From Microbulbifer aggregans (lineage in GTDB: Bacteria > Pseudomonadota > Gammaproteobacteria > Pseudomonadales > Cellvibrionaceae): DNA of 64,000 nt. Position numbers and translations under genes: made by a program. The stretch spans positions 124,001-188,000 of the forward strand of contig NZ_JAIVKK010000001.1 in the NCBI RefSeq assembly GCF_020524005.1. The letters run 5' to 3'. The notes beneath the pieces are model-generated. The model did not search any database. It was given only the letters and a program-made list of their open reading frames with translations, and had not been told where the DNA came from. Within the stretch, counting starts at the first letter, position 1; each line of letters opens with the position of its first letter. This document shows, in pieces, positions 33,440-42,250 of the stretch.

Positions 33440-34205
33440 CGCAATTTACAGCGGCTGGGTACAGCACCGCCGATTTGTTCCACGGAGGAACAGCTTTCGA
33501 TACCGGGTATTTATGCTGTATCTCGATCTGGCCGAGCTGGATCGGGTATTGGCGCTATCACCACTTTGGGGTGATAGCCGGGGTGTTCCTGCGCGTTTCT
33601 GTCGTGCAGATTTTTTTGGCGATCCCGCAATGGATCTCGATCAGGCTGTGCGGCAGCGTATCGAGGTAGAGTTCGGTGAGCGGCCTGTTGGGCCCATTTG
33701 CATGCTTGCCAACTGGCGCTATTTCGGGATCAACATGAATCCGATATCCGTCTATTACTGCTTTGATGCGACGGGTGAGCAGGTACAGTGGATTTTGCTT
33801 GATGTACACAATACTCCGTGGAACGAGCGCCATGGGTATGTATTGGACTGTCGGCAAGGCGGTAATGTGCAAAAGGCATCGTTTGCCAAAGAGATGCATG
33901 TGTCTCCCTTTATGCCCATGGACCAGCAATACCAGTGGCGCAGTAGTACGCCGGGAGAGCACCTCTCTGTATACCTCCAGAACATCGAACATGAATCAAA
34001 GGTATTGGATGCGACACTGGTACTACACCGTGAAGAGCTCAATGGTAAATCCATGTCCCGTATTCTGATCCAATATCCATTTATGACCGTAAAAGTTGTA
34101 GCTGCTATTTATTGGCAGGCATTGAAGTTGTGGCTAAAGCGCGTGCCGGTATTTACTCATCCGCAGCGCGCCGCCGGGGCTGAAGCAAGAGGAAAGCGCG
34201 GATGA
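33420..34205 (+). CDS. DUF1365 family protein
   Basis: A 261-residue protein with the DUF1365 signatures YSGWVQHRRFVPRRNSFRYRVFMLYLDLAEL, NWRYFGINMNPISVYYCFD, and FAKEMHVSPFMPMDQQYQW. Function is unknown. It is almost always next to the FAD oxidase and cyclopropane-synthase-like methyltransferase genes. The ATG at 33420 has GGAG upstream; the ATG at 33408 is in frame but badly spaced. The C-terminus carries a hydrophobic helix (YPFMTVKVVAAIYWQALKLWLKRVP) that suggests membrane association. Confidence 0.87.
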   Translation: MDIPLRSAIYSGWVQHRRFVPRRNSFRYRVFMLYLDLAELDRVLALSPLWGDSRGVPARFCRADFFGDPAMDLDQAVRQRIEVEFGERPVGPICMLANWRYFGINMNPISVYYCFDATGEQVQWILLDVHNTPWNERHGYVLDCRQGGNVQKASFAKEMHVSPFMPMDQQYQWRSSTPGEHLSVYLQNIEHESKVLDATLVLHREELNGKSMSRILIQYPFMTVKVVAAIYWQALKLWLKRVPVFTHPQRAAGAEARGKRG

Positions 34206-35467
34206 AAATGATCGAGCAGGCTATCTATACCGACAAAAATGCGGCACAGCGACCGTGGTTTACGGCGCTCGCCCGCCGGGTGGTACTGGAAAAATTAGGT
34301 GGCCTGGCGTCCGGTCGCCTAGTCATCGAAGAGCCTGATGGTGTACGTCATGAGTTTGGCGAACCGGAAAGCAATGGCGGTATCTGTGCCCGCATTTCGG
34401 TAATCGATGAAGCCACCTTTGTGCAGGTGTTGCTGAATGGTTCGATTGGCGCAGGTGAGGCGTATATGCAGGGCGCCTGGCGAACCCCTGATCTGGTGGC
34501 TGTTGTTAGGGTCATGGTGGCGAATATGTCTCTGCTCGACGATATGGATTCGCGCTGGACATTTCTGCATCGCGCGGGATTGAAGATATTGCATCGTCTC
34601 AATAGCAATAGCCAGAGTGGCTCCCGGCGAAATATCGCCGCCCACTATGATCTGGGAAACGATTTTTTCCGTTTGTTCCTGGATCCGACCATGCTGTATT
34701 CGGCGGCGGTATTTCCTTCCGAAACTGCGAGTCTGCATGAGGCTTCGGTCAATAAGTTGGAAAAAATCTGCAGCAGGCTGCAGCTCTCGGCAGATGATCA
34801 TTTGCTGGAAATCGGTACTGGCTGGGGCGGCCTGGCAGTACACGCAGCCAAGCATTATGGTTGCCGGGTTACCACGACGACCATTTCTCGCGAACAACAC
34901 GCCTACGCCAAAGCGTGGGTCGAGCGAGAGGGACTGCAGGATCGGGTAACCCTGCTGATGCAGGATTATCGGGAGCTCGAAGGGCAGTTTGACAAAATTG
35001 TCTCCATCGAAATGGTTGAAGCAGTCGGGTATCAGTATTACCGGGAGTACTTCAGTCGCTGCAGCCGGCTGTTGAAAGAGGATGGTCTGATGGTCATGCA
35101 GGCCATCACTATTCAGGATCAGCGCTTCCACAGTTATCGCAAGCAGGTGGATTTTATTCAGCGGTATATTTTCCCGGGTGGTTGTCTGCCTTCCAATCAG
35201 GTGATTGCAGATCATATCGCCCGGGATACTGATATGCAGATCGTCGCAATGGAAGATATAACCAATCACTATGCGCGAACACTGCGAGCGTGGCGTGAAG
35301 CCTTCTTTATAAATCTGGAATCCGTACGTCAACAGGGATTCGATAACACGTTTATCAATATGTGGGATTTTTATCTCTGTTACTGCGAGGGAGGGTTTCT
35401 CGAGCGGGTGATCAGCACGGCCCAGTTTGTTTTTGCGAAGCCGCGCTGTCTGAAAGCGGATTTCTGA
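34202..35467 (+). CDS. cfa: Cyclopropane-fatty-acyl-phospholipid synthase family methyltransferase
   Basis: A 421-residue SAM-dependent lipid methyltransferase. The N-terminal domain has GSIGAGEAYMQGAW. The Rossmann domain holds the SAM motif LEIGTGWGGLAVHAAKHYG, and YHDLGNDFFRLFLDPTMLYS-type lipid-site residues are present (AHYDLGNDFFRLFLD). The C-terminal part has QRYIFPGGCLPS and WRRNF-like elements. It adds a methylene or methyl to unsaturated acyl chains of phospholipids. In the ChrR regulon of Rhodobacter the related enzyme makes methylated acyl chains leading to furan fatty acids, so that product is possible here. Confidence 0.9.
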   Translation: MKMIEQAIYTDKNAAQRPWFTALARRVVLEKLGGLASGRLVIEEPDGVRHEFGEPESNGGICARISVIDEATFVQVLLNGSIGAGEAYMQGAWRTPDLVAVVRVMVANMSLLDDMDSRWTFLHRAGLKILHRLNSNSQSGSRRNIAAHYDLGNDFFRLFLDPTMLYSAAVFPSETASLHEASVNKLEKICSRLQLSADDHLLEIGTGWGGLAVHAAKHYGCRVTTTTISREQHAYAKAWVEREGLQDRVTLLMQDYRELEGQFDKIVSIEMVEAVGYQYYREYFSRCSRLLKEDGLMVMQAITIQDQRFHSYRKQVDFIQRYIFPGGCLPSNQVIADHIARDTDMQIVAMEDITNHYARTLRAWREAFFINLESVRQQGFDNTFINMWDFYLCYCEGGFLERVISTAQFVFAKPRCLKADF

Positions 35468-35477
35468 GGGCGTTAGT

Positions 35478-35987
35478 GTGTGGCGAGCGGTTCTCAGCGG
35501 TATCCAATTCCAGTTAGCCTGGCTGGTTTGTGTTCTGGTTGAGAACCCTGTCGTGGTTACCGCTTATACCTTGGGTAATTTGTGGTTCCACATGCGTTTT
35601 GTGGCCGATTTCCCCGGGGAGTCCACCTGTCTATTCCGTATCTGGTGTGCAGGAGTTTTGCTTGATGGCCTGCTGTTTGCCGGTGGTTTTCTGGTCAATC
35701 AGGATGGCAGTTTGCTCCCGCCGATCTGGCTCTTATGTCTATGGGCCAATTTCGCGCTGGCGTTGCGCTATGCCTTCGGCTTTCTGCGAAAAAATCTCTG
35801 GTTAGCAGCTGCTCTAGGCGGGTGGGCAGGGCCCTCCAGTTACTACCTGGGCGCGCAGCTTAATGGCGGGGTATCAATGATGCAGCCGCTTGCGGTGACA
35901 TTGCTGGTATTTGCGCTGATCTGGGCAACCTTTTTGCCTGGGCTTGTAGCGTTTAGCCGGCCATCACTACAAGAGAGGGTACACTGA
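35478..35987 (+). CDS. DUF2878 family membrane protein
   Basis: A 169-residue inner-membrane protein with about five hydrophobic segments and the DUF2878 pattern (FQLAWLVCVLVENP at the front, AGVLLDGLLFAGGFL, GGWAGPSSYYLGAQLNGG). Function is unknown. It starts at a GTG 10 bases after the methyltransferase stop and is a usual member of this operon type. Confidence 0.82.
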   Translation: MWRAVLSGIQFQLAWLVCVLVENPVVVTAYTLGNLWFHMRFVADFPGESTCLFRIWCAGVLLDGLLFAGGFLVNQDGSLLPPIWLLCLWANFALALRYAFGFLRKNLWLAAALGGWAGPSSYYLGAQLNGGVSMMQPLAVTLLVFALIWATFLPGLVAFSRPSLQERVH

Positions 35988-35989
35988 CA

Positions 35990-36706
35990 ATGTTTGCTTG
36001 GATGGCTGCTGCACTGGTTGCGGGCACCAGTTGTGGCTTCGAAGGGGAGTTTTTCGCCCGCGGTATAGCGACGGATCTCTCGAATGGTCAGGTAGTGTAC
36101 TGTGAATACCACCTGCCGGCTGAGCCGGGGCAGGCGGGCACGCTGAGCCAGCGCCAGGTTCTGTATTACAGTCCTGAAGGCAACATCATCGCAAAAAAGA
36201 CAATCAGAAGGGTCGCATCCCCACGGCCGGATGTTTTACAGCTGGATCTTCGCCATGGCGAACAGCGTCAAGTGCAGAGAGGAGATCGGGGCTGGCAGCT
36301 ACAGTATCAAAGCCGGCAAGGTGAGAATGTCAGGGGCGTCGTGCTTGCGCGAGATGAAGTCGATGTGGTTGACGCCGGCTTTGATGAATTTGTGCGGCAA
36401 CATTGGGACGGATTGCTGCGCGGCGACAGGGTCGCTTTCGATTTTGCCTCACCGGTTCACGGCCGCAAAGTAGGGTTGCGAGCACGTAGTATTCCGTGTG
36501 ATGAGGGCGGCAGCAGCCGGGTGTGTATTGATGTGGACGTGGCGCAGCCGCTTTTGCGACTCTTTGCTGGCAGCCTGCATTTACAGTACGACGATGAAAG
36601 TCGACGGCTTCTGGTGTTTGAAGGTGTAAGCAATGTTCTGGATGCGCGCGGCAACAGCCAGAAGGTACGTATCCGCTATGATTATCCTCGGCAACAAGAG
36701 TATTGA
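35990..36706 (+). CDS. Unknown secreted protein ending the ChrR-type operon
   Basis: A 238-residue protein with a short N-terminal hydrophobic segment (MFAWMAAALVAGTSCGFE) that could be a signal sequence. The mature part is beta-rich and begins with FFARGIATDLSNGQVVYCEYH, with a C-terminal LLVFEGVSNVLDARGNSQKVRIRYDYP. I do not recognise it. It starts 2 bases after DUF2878 and stands where many related operons carry a DUF3833 lipoprotein, so an envelope lipid-related role is inferred only from position. Confidence 0.7.
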   Translation: MFAWMAAALVAGTSCGFEGEFFARGIATDLSNGQVVYCEYHLPAEPGQAGTLSQRQVLYYSPEGNIIAKKTIRRVASPRPDVLQLDLRHGEQRQVQRGDRGWQLQYQSRQGENVRGVVLARDEVDVVDAGFDEFVRQHWDGLLRGDRVAFDFASPVHGRKVGLRARSIPCDEGGSSRVCIDVDVAQPLLRLFAGSLHLQYDDESRRLLVFEGVSNVLDARGNSQKVRIRYDYPRQQEY

Positions 36707-36885
36707 GTGCCCTGTAGTCAAAGGCGGCTCTGTCCGATTCCTCCCCCTGTCCCAATTTTTTTAGCTTCCTACCTATTCCATAGACCTTCAGGTCATCTAT
36801 TTTTCCCGGTCAATGTTGGCGCACACTTCCACCGACGTCTAAACCTAAAGAGGATACAGGCGACACACGTAGTGAGGAGAGCCAA

Positions 36886-37281
36886 GTGAAATTGAAACTG
36901 TTGGCCGCTGTGGGCTTGAGCGCAGCAACCTTATTCGGATGTGCCTATCAGCCAGAACAGGTCCCGGGCGCCGGAAACGTCGTGATTGATACGTACGGCG
37001 TGAACATGCGGCAGTATCAACTCGATCTTGCCGACTGCAAGGGGTTGTCCATGGCTGCGAGAAATGATGCCGGACGGCGAGGCGTTGTTCGCGCTGCGGG
37101 TGGTGCACTGCTGGGCGGTGCGTTGGGCGCAATCATTGGCGATACCAGCAGTGCAGCTGCGGCCGGTGCCGGAGCTGGCGCATTACTCGGTGGTGTCAGC
37201 GGCGTTGGCAGTGCCAATGCGGAACAGAATTACATAGTGCGCAATTGCCTGCGTGGGCGAGGCTATCGGGTTTTGAATTAA
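36886..37281 (+). CDS. Glycine-zipper 2TM lipoprotein
   Basis: A 131-residue outer-membrane lipoprotein candidate. The lipobox TLFGCAYQ gives the lipidated Cys near residue 19, and a long Gly/Ala zipper follows (AAGGALLGGALGAIIGDTSSAAAAGAGAGALLGGVSG). A C-terminal Cys (VRNCLRGRGY) may pair with DCKGL. Such zipper lipoproteins sit in the outer membrane and affect envelope integrity. It is a single gene with a terminator. Confidence 0.85.
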   Translation: MKLKLLAAVGLSAATLFGCAYQPEQVPGAGNVVIDTYGVNMRQYQLDLADCKGLSMAARNDAGRRGVVRAAGGALLGGALGAIIGDTSSAAAAGAGAGALLGGVSGVGSANAEQNYIVRNCLRGRGYRVLN

Positions 37282-37322
37282 AGCAGGTTTTGTATTCGGC
37301 AACTCACAGGACTTTGCTATTT

Positions 37323-37349
37323 GGCCGGACTTCGCTCCGGCCTTTTTTT
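37323..37349 (+). terminator. Intrinsic terminator of the glycine-zipper gene
   Basis: GGCCGGA/TCCGGCC stem of 7 bp, loop of 6, followed by seven T (37343-37349). Confidence 0.92.
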
Positions 37350-37372
37350 GTTTGCTCGTAGCAAAATTTGGC

Positions 37373-37400
37373 AAAAAAAAGAGCGGCTCGAAGGCCGCTC
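37373..37400 (-). terminator. Intrinsic terminator of putA
   Basis: On the minus strand a 7-bp stem (37400-37394 with 37387-37381) is followed by eight T (37380-37373). It is 26 bases past the putA stop and convergent with the preceding terminator. Confidence 0.92.
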
Positions 37401-37426
37401 TCTCTTGTCGGTTTGCTTTTACCGGG

Positions 37427-40400
37427 TTATTCGCCCAGGGTGAATAGCTGGGTGTTACCGCCGGTTGCCACGATATTGACCGTCTTGGTTTTTTCGTTGG
37501 CAAAGCGGAACAGATAGTGCGGGCCACCGGCTTTCGGGCCTGTGCCGGACAGCCCCATACCGCCGAACGGGTTCACGCCCACAACCGCACCCACCATATC
37601 GCGGTTCACGTAGCAGTTGCCTACATCGACGCGTTTGAAAATGGCACCGGCACGGCCTTCGATACGGGAATGCAGACCAAACGTGAGTCCGTATCCGGTC
37701 GCGTTAATGCGTTGGATCAGATCTTCCAGTTCTTCCGCCTTGAAGCGTATTACGTGCAGGAACGGGCCGAACACCTCGCGTTTGAGCAGGTTGATATCTT
37801 TAATCTCAACCACCTGCGGGCCAAAGAAGGTGCCGCTTTGCGGGCGCTGGTCTTCGTTGAAGGCAAACACCTGTTTGGCTTCTGCCTGCATGCGCTCGCG
37901 ATGCTTCTCCAGAATGCCCAGGGCTTTTTCGTCGATTACCGGGCCGATGTCGGTTTCCAGCTTGGACGGGTCGCCAAGTGTGAGTTCTTCACAGGCACCT
38001 TTCAGCATGTTCAGCAGATTGTCTGCAATCACATCCTGTACGCACAGGATTCGCAGTGCGGAACAGCGCTGGCCGGCGCTCAGGAACGCGGACTGGATGA
38101 CATCATCCACAACCTGCTCCGGCAGGGCGGTGGAGTCTACGATCATGACGTTCTGGCCGCCGGTTTCGGCGATCAGCGGCACGATGGGGCCGTCTTTTGC
38201 GGCCAGCTGCATATTGATGTGCTTGGCGGTCTCGGTGGATCCGGTAAAGGCAACCCCGGCTACATGCGGGTTGTCCAGCAGCGGTTTACCGATGGCGGCA
38301 CCGGTGCCGGTAATCAGGTGCAGAACTTTTTGTGGTACGCCGGCTTCGTGCATAAGTTGTACGGCACGGTGGGCGATGGCCGGTGTCTGTTCGGCCGGCT
38401 TCGCGAGTACCGCGTTACCCGCCGCCAGTGCGGCGACGACCTGACCGGTGAAAATCGCCAGCGGGAAGTTCCAGGGGCTGATACATACAAACACGCCGCG
38501 TCCACACAGGCTGAGCTCGTTGCTCTCACCGGTTGGTCCAGGCAGTACGGTAGGTTCGCCGAAGTGCTGGCGTGCGCCGTTGGCGTAGTAACGGCAGAAA
38601 TCCACCGCTTCACGTACTTCGGAAATACCGTCATTCAGTGTACGGCCGGCCTCGCGGCAGATGATGGCAACCAGCTCATTCATGTGCTGTTCGTACAGGT
38701 CGGCGATTTTGTCGAGTACGTTTGCACGCATCTCTCCGCCGAGCTTGTTCCAGCCGCGCTGGTGTTCTGCCGCAGAGGCAAAGGCCTTTTCAATCAGCGC
38801 TGTATCGGTGTCGGCGGTGTGGCCTATCACTTCACCGGTCGCCGGGTTGTAGATCGGCTGATCCGCGTTGACCGCAACACCGTCGACAAGTGGGGCGCCC
38901 ACGTACAGGTTGCCAGCAGACTGCTCCACGGCAGCGGCGAGGGGGTTCAGCGCGATGGGATCGGTAAGCTCGATGCCGTGGGAATTTTTACGCGGCAGGG
39001 CTTCGTGGCCGAGGTAAATATCGGACGGTACCGGAATCTGTGGATGGCGATAGGGGTCGCAGGCTTCACTCTGCTTGAGGGTATCCTTGACCAGTTCGCT
39101 GACCGGTGTTTTCTCGTCCATAAAGCGGTTTACGAAAGAGCTGTTGGCACCATTTTCAAGTAGTCGGCGAACCAGGTAGGGCAGCAGGTCTTTGTGTGCG
39201 CCTACCGGAGCGTATACGCGCACCGGTACACGGCGACCGTGTACCGCTTCGATTTGATCGTACAGCAGGTGGCCCATGCCGTGCAGGCGCTGGAATTCGA
39301 AATCATCGGCATTGCCGGCCAGTTCGAGGATCAGGCCCACGGTGTAGGCATTGTGGGTGGCAAACTGCGGGTAAATGGCATCGCGCGCATCGAGCAGTTT
39401 TTTCGCACACACCTGGTAGGACAGGTCGGTGTGGCACTTGCGTGTATAAACCGGGTAGTCGCTCAGGCCCATCTGCTGGGCGTGTTTGATTTCGCTGTCC
39501 CAGTAAGCGCCTTTCACCAGTCGCACCATCAGTTTACGGCCGCTGTCGCGACCCAGCGCGATCAGCCAGTCGGCAACGTGCGGCGCACGCTTCTGGTAGG
39601 CCTGTAATACAAAGCCGAGTCCCTGCCAGCTACTCAGCTCCGGATCGCGGGCGAGGGCTTCGAAAATATCCAGGGAAATATCCAGGCGGTCTGCTTCTTC
39701 CGCGTCGATATTGAGGCCCATATCGTATTTGGCGGCGGCCAGGCAGAGTTCTTTCACCTTGGGCAGCAGCTCGTTCATGACTCGCTCGCGCTGCAGCTCA
39801 GTGTAGCGCGGGTGCAGGGCGGAGAGCTTGATGGAAATACCGTTGGCTTCCACCACGTCACGCTTGGTGTTGTCGGCGCCGATCGCTTCGATGGCCATCA
39901 TGTAGGAATCGAAGTAGCGCTGGGCATCCGCCATGGTACGGGCGCCTTCGCCGAGCATGTCGAAGGAGAAGCGGGTGCCAGGCTTGTTTTCCGCCGGGCC
40001 CCGTTTCAGGGCTTCCTTGATGGTACGGCCGAGAACATACTGGCCGCCCATGATTTTCATGGCCTGCATCATGGAGGTGCGCACCATGGGCTCGCCCATG
40101 CGGCTTACCATGCGCTTCATCCAGCTGGAAGGCTTCTCGGTGATATCCGGATCCAGTTCTACGATGCTGCCAGTGAGCATCAGCCCCCAGGTTGAGGCGT
40201 TCACGAACAGCGAGTCAGACTGGCCGCGATGGCTGGACCAGTTGCCGGAGTGCACTTTCTCGGCGATCAGTTTGTCTGCAGTATCGGCATCCGGTACGCG
40301 CAGCAGGGACTCTGCCAAGCACATCAGGGCGACGCCTTCCTTATTAGACAGGCCGAACTGCTGCAGGAACGCGTCCAAAGTGCCGCGTTTGCTGCGGTGC

Positions 40401-40573
40401 TCGCGAGACTTCACCACCAGCTGGCTTGCGGTATCCAGGATCTTCTGTCTCAGGGCCTCGCCCGGACGGGGTGCGGCCAGCAGTTCACTGACGCACTGGT
40501 TTTCGTCGGCGTGCAGGTACTCTCTAGCCTTTTGACGGGCGTTTTGCAGGTCTCCGGCGAAATGTGTAGGCAT
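37427..40573 (-). CDS. putA: Bifunctional proline dehydrogenase / P5C dehydrogenase (short PutA)
   Basis: A 1048-residue enzyme. The proline dehydrogenase barrel (about 150-450) contains RLVKGAYWDSEIKHAQ. The aldehyde dehydrogenase domain (about 520-1000) has CISPWNFPLAIFTGQ, the catalytic SAGQRCSALR Cys, and the NAD site. It oxidises proline to glutamate with FAD and NAD at the inner membrane. It lacks the N-terminal ribbon-helix-helix DNA-binding domain of E. coli PutA (1320 residues), so it cannot self-repress. The divergent Lrp protein is the likely regulator. A strong terminator follows. Confidence 0.95.
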   Translation of the reverse strand: MPTHFAGDLQNARQKAREYLHADENQCVSELLAAPRPGEALRQKILDTASQLVVKSREHRSKRGTLDAFLQQFGLSNKEGVALMCLAESLLRVPDADTADKLIAEKVHSGNWSSHRGQSDSLFVNASTWGLMLTGSIVELDPDITEKPSSWMKRMVSRMGEPMVRTSMMQAMKIMGGQYVLGRTIKEALKRGPAENKPGTRFSFDMLGEGARTMADAQRYFDSYMMAIEAIGADNTKRDVVEANGISIKLSALHPRYTELQRERVMNELLPKVKELCLAAAKYDMGLNIDAEEADRLDISLDIFEALARDPELSSWQGLGFVLQAYQKRAPHVADWLIALGRDSGRKLMVRLVKGAYWDSEIKHAQQMGLSDYPVYTRKCHTDLSYQVCAKKLLDARDAIYPQFATHNAYTVGLILELAGNADDFEFQRLHGMGHLLYDQIEAVHGRRVPVRVYAPVGAHKDLLPYLVRRLLENGANSSFVNRFMDEKTPVSELVKDTLKQSEACDPYRHPQIPVPSDIYLGHEALPRKNSHGIELTDPIALNPLAAAVEQSAGNLYVGAPLVDGVAVNADQPIYNPATGEVIGHTADTDTALIEKAFASAAEHQRGWNKLGGEMRANVLDKIADLYEQHMNELVAIICREAGRTLNDGISEVREAVDFCRYYANGARQHFGEPTVLPGPTGESNELSLCGRGVFVCISPWNFPLAIFTGQVVAALAAGNAVLAKPAEQTPAIAHRAVQLMHEAGVPQKVLHLITGTGAAIGKPLLDNPHVAGVAFTGSTETAKHINMQLAAKDGPIVPLIAETGGQNVMIVDSTALPEQVVDDVIQSAFLSAGQRCSALRILCVQDVIADNLLNMLKGACEELTLGDPSKLETDIGPVIDEKALGILEKHRERMQAEAKQVFAFNEDQRPQSGTFFGPQVVEIKDINLLKREVFGPFLHVIRFKAEELEDLIQRINATGYGLTFGLHSRIEGRAGAIFKRVDVGNCYVNRDMVGAVVGVNPFGGMGLSGTGPKAGGPHYLFRFANEKTKTVNIVATGGNTQLFTLGE

Positions 40574-40652
40574 ACTTTTTCCTCAAAGCTCCCAGACTGA
40601 TTTTAAGGGCAGGATAAAAACCCGGATTATGTGGCAAACCGTGCAGAATTAA

Positions 40653-40667
40653 TCGCCATATTGGCGA
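40653..40667. promoter_or_regulatory. Operator-like palindrome in the putA-lrp gap
   Basis: TCGCCA-TAT-TGGCGA is a perfect 6-3-6 palindrome, 56 bases before the lrp start and 80 bases before the putA start. It is a candidate site for the Lrp-family regulator next to it. Confidence 0.5.
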
Positions 40668-40722
40668 CAAGTGTGGTTAAATATAGGGCTTATCCGGTTA
40701 ATCACCAGTAGGGTATTTTGCT

Positions 40723-41226
40723 ATGTCTCGGAAATTGGAAGATCTGGATCGCATTGATCGCCAGATCCTGCGGATTTTGCAACGTTCCGGTCGCCTGCCG
40801 AATGTCGAGTTGGCTCGGCGGGTAAACCTAAGTCCCACCCCTTGCCTGGAACGCGTCAAGCGCCTGGAGCGCGAAGGGTTCATTCGCGACTATGTGGCGC
40901 TGCTTGATCCGCTTAAGGTACATGCAGGCCTTGTGGTCTACATCCAGGTATCCCTGTCTGATACGGCAACAGAGGCGCTTGAAGCCTTCAACCGGCACGT
41001 TTCCAGTCTGGAAGAGGTGCAGGAGTGTCACATGGTTGCCGGCGGTTTTGATTACTTAGTCAAAATCCGCATTAAGGATATGCTCGGTTACCGCCAATTC
41101 CTCGGTGAAAAGCTGGCTTCGGTGCCGGGCGTGCGGGAAACCCATACCTACGTGGTCATACAGGAAGTGAAAACCGATACCTCGGTCGCGGTGCCGGACC
41201 CGGAACCCAAAGCCGGTAAACGCTGA
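40723..41226 (+). CDS. Lrp/AsnC family regulator, probably of putA
   Basis: A 167-residue Lrp-type protein with helix-turn-helix (about 10-60, ILQRSGRLPNVELARRVNLSPTPCLERVKRLEREGFI) and a RAM domain (about 70-150, MVAGGFDYLVKIRIKDMLGYRQFLGE). The Asp/Glu-rich tail is short. Divergent from putA across 149 bases, it fits the PutR/BkdR-type activator of proline use. Distinct from the regulator at 24.8 kb. Confidence 0.9.
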   Translation: MSRKLEDLDRIDRQILRILQRSGRLPNVELARRVNLSPTPCLERVKRLEREGFIRDYVALLDPLKVHAGLVVYIQVSLSDTATEALEAFNRHVSSLEEVQECHMVAGGFDYLVKIRIKDMLGYRQFLGEKLASVPGVRETHTYVVIQEVKTDTSVAVPDPEPKAGKR

Positions 41227-41285
41227 TCATCCCGTAAGTTAGCCCTGGATTCCGTTCAGGTTCAGGTGTAAAGGAAGTCTTTCCA

Positions 41286-42203
41286 TTGGCTGGCGAAAAA
41301 ACGGCAAACTATCGCGCGACAATTTACGCGCTGGCGGCGGTGCTCTGTTGGTCCACCGTTGCCAGCGCGTTCAAATTGTCCCTGCAATATCTCTCTCCCC
41401 TGCAACTCGTCACCATCGCCTCGGTGGTGTCCTCTATATTCATGGCCCTGGTCGTCACCTGGCAGGGGCGTTGGTCTGACCTCTCACAGAGTTGGAGTCA
41501 CAACCGGGGCTGGTACATCGCCCTCGGTTTCTGCAATCCTTTCCTTTATTACCTGGTGTTGTTTCACGCCTACGAGCTGTTACCGGCGCAACAGGCACAG
41601 CCGCTTAACTACACCTGGGGTGTGGTTCTGGCGCTACTCTCCGTTCCGCTATTGAAGCAGAAGTTGCGCCGGCAGGATCTGCTTGCCGGGCTGGTGTGTT
41701 ACTCCGGGGTGCTTGTTATTGCTACCCAGGGGCGGCTGTTGGCACTGGACTTCCAGGAGCCGGTGGGAATAGGGCTGGCTCTGTTCAGTACTTTGATCTG
41801 GTCCTGCTACTGGCTGCTCAATACCCGAATTGGGGGTAATGCTGCAGTGAATTTGCTGTTGACCTTCCTCTGCGGGCTGCCGTGGCTGGCGGGTGCGCTG
41901 TGGTGGCAGGGCGGTTGGCAGTGGCCACCGGTGGAGGGCTGGATCGGCGCCGTCTACGTGGGCCTGTTTGAAATGGGTATTGCCTTCCTTCTTTGGCAGG
42001 CAGCGATGCTGAGTTGCGACAACACGGCCCGGATCAGTAACTTTATTTATCTCTCTCCACCCTTATCGCTGCTGCTAATTGCGTTACTGGTGGGCGAAAA
42101 AATCCATATGGCGACGATTGGCGGTCTAGCGCTGATATTGCTGGGCGTCGCCATTCAGCAGGGATTGCTGCGGCGCTGGTTGTTGCGGCGCCCAGCGACC
42201 TGA
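41286..42203 (+). CDS. EamA/DMT superfamily transporter
   Basis: A 305-residue inner-membrane protein with ten hydrophobic segments in two EamA repeats, typical of drug/metabolite exporters. Motifs: YALAAVLCWSTVASAFKLSLQYLSPLQLV in repeat one and EPVGIGLALFSTLIWSCYWLLNTR in repeat two. The start is the TTG at 41286 because AAGGAAG (41271-41277) stands 8 bases upstream and no ATG fits. The substrate is unknown. Confidence 0.82.
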   Translation: MAGEKTANYRATIYALAAVLCWSTVASAFKLSLQYLSPLQLVTIASVVSSIFMALVVTWQGRWSDLSQSWSHNRGWYIALGFCNPFLYYLVLFHAYELLPAQQAQPLNYTWGVVLALLSVPLLKQKLRRQDLLAGLVCYSGVLVIATQGRLLALDFQEPVGIGLALFSTLIWSCYWLLNTRIGGNAAVNLLLTFLCGLPWLAGALWWQGGWQWPPVEGWIGAVYVGLFEMGIAFLLWQAAMLSCDNTARISNFIYLSPPLSLLLIALLVGEKIHMATIGGLALILLGVAIQQGLLRRWLLRRPAT

Positions 42204-42250
42204 GAGCGCCAGCAAATTTAAAATAACGATATAAATAGTGAGCATGTGCG

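Noticed and set aside
34319-35332. 337-codon open frame opposite the cyclopropane synthase-like gene
   Set aside because: Antisense shadow of a well-conserved enzyme.
37517-39163. 548-codon open frame opposite putA
   Set aside because: It is the antisense shadow of a clearly functional PutA; its translation resembles no protein family.
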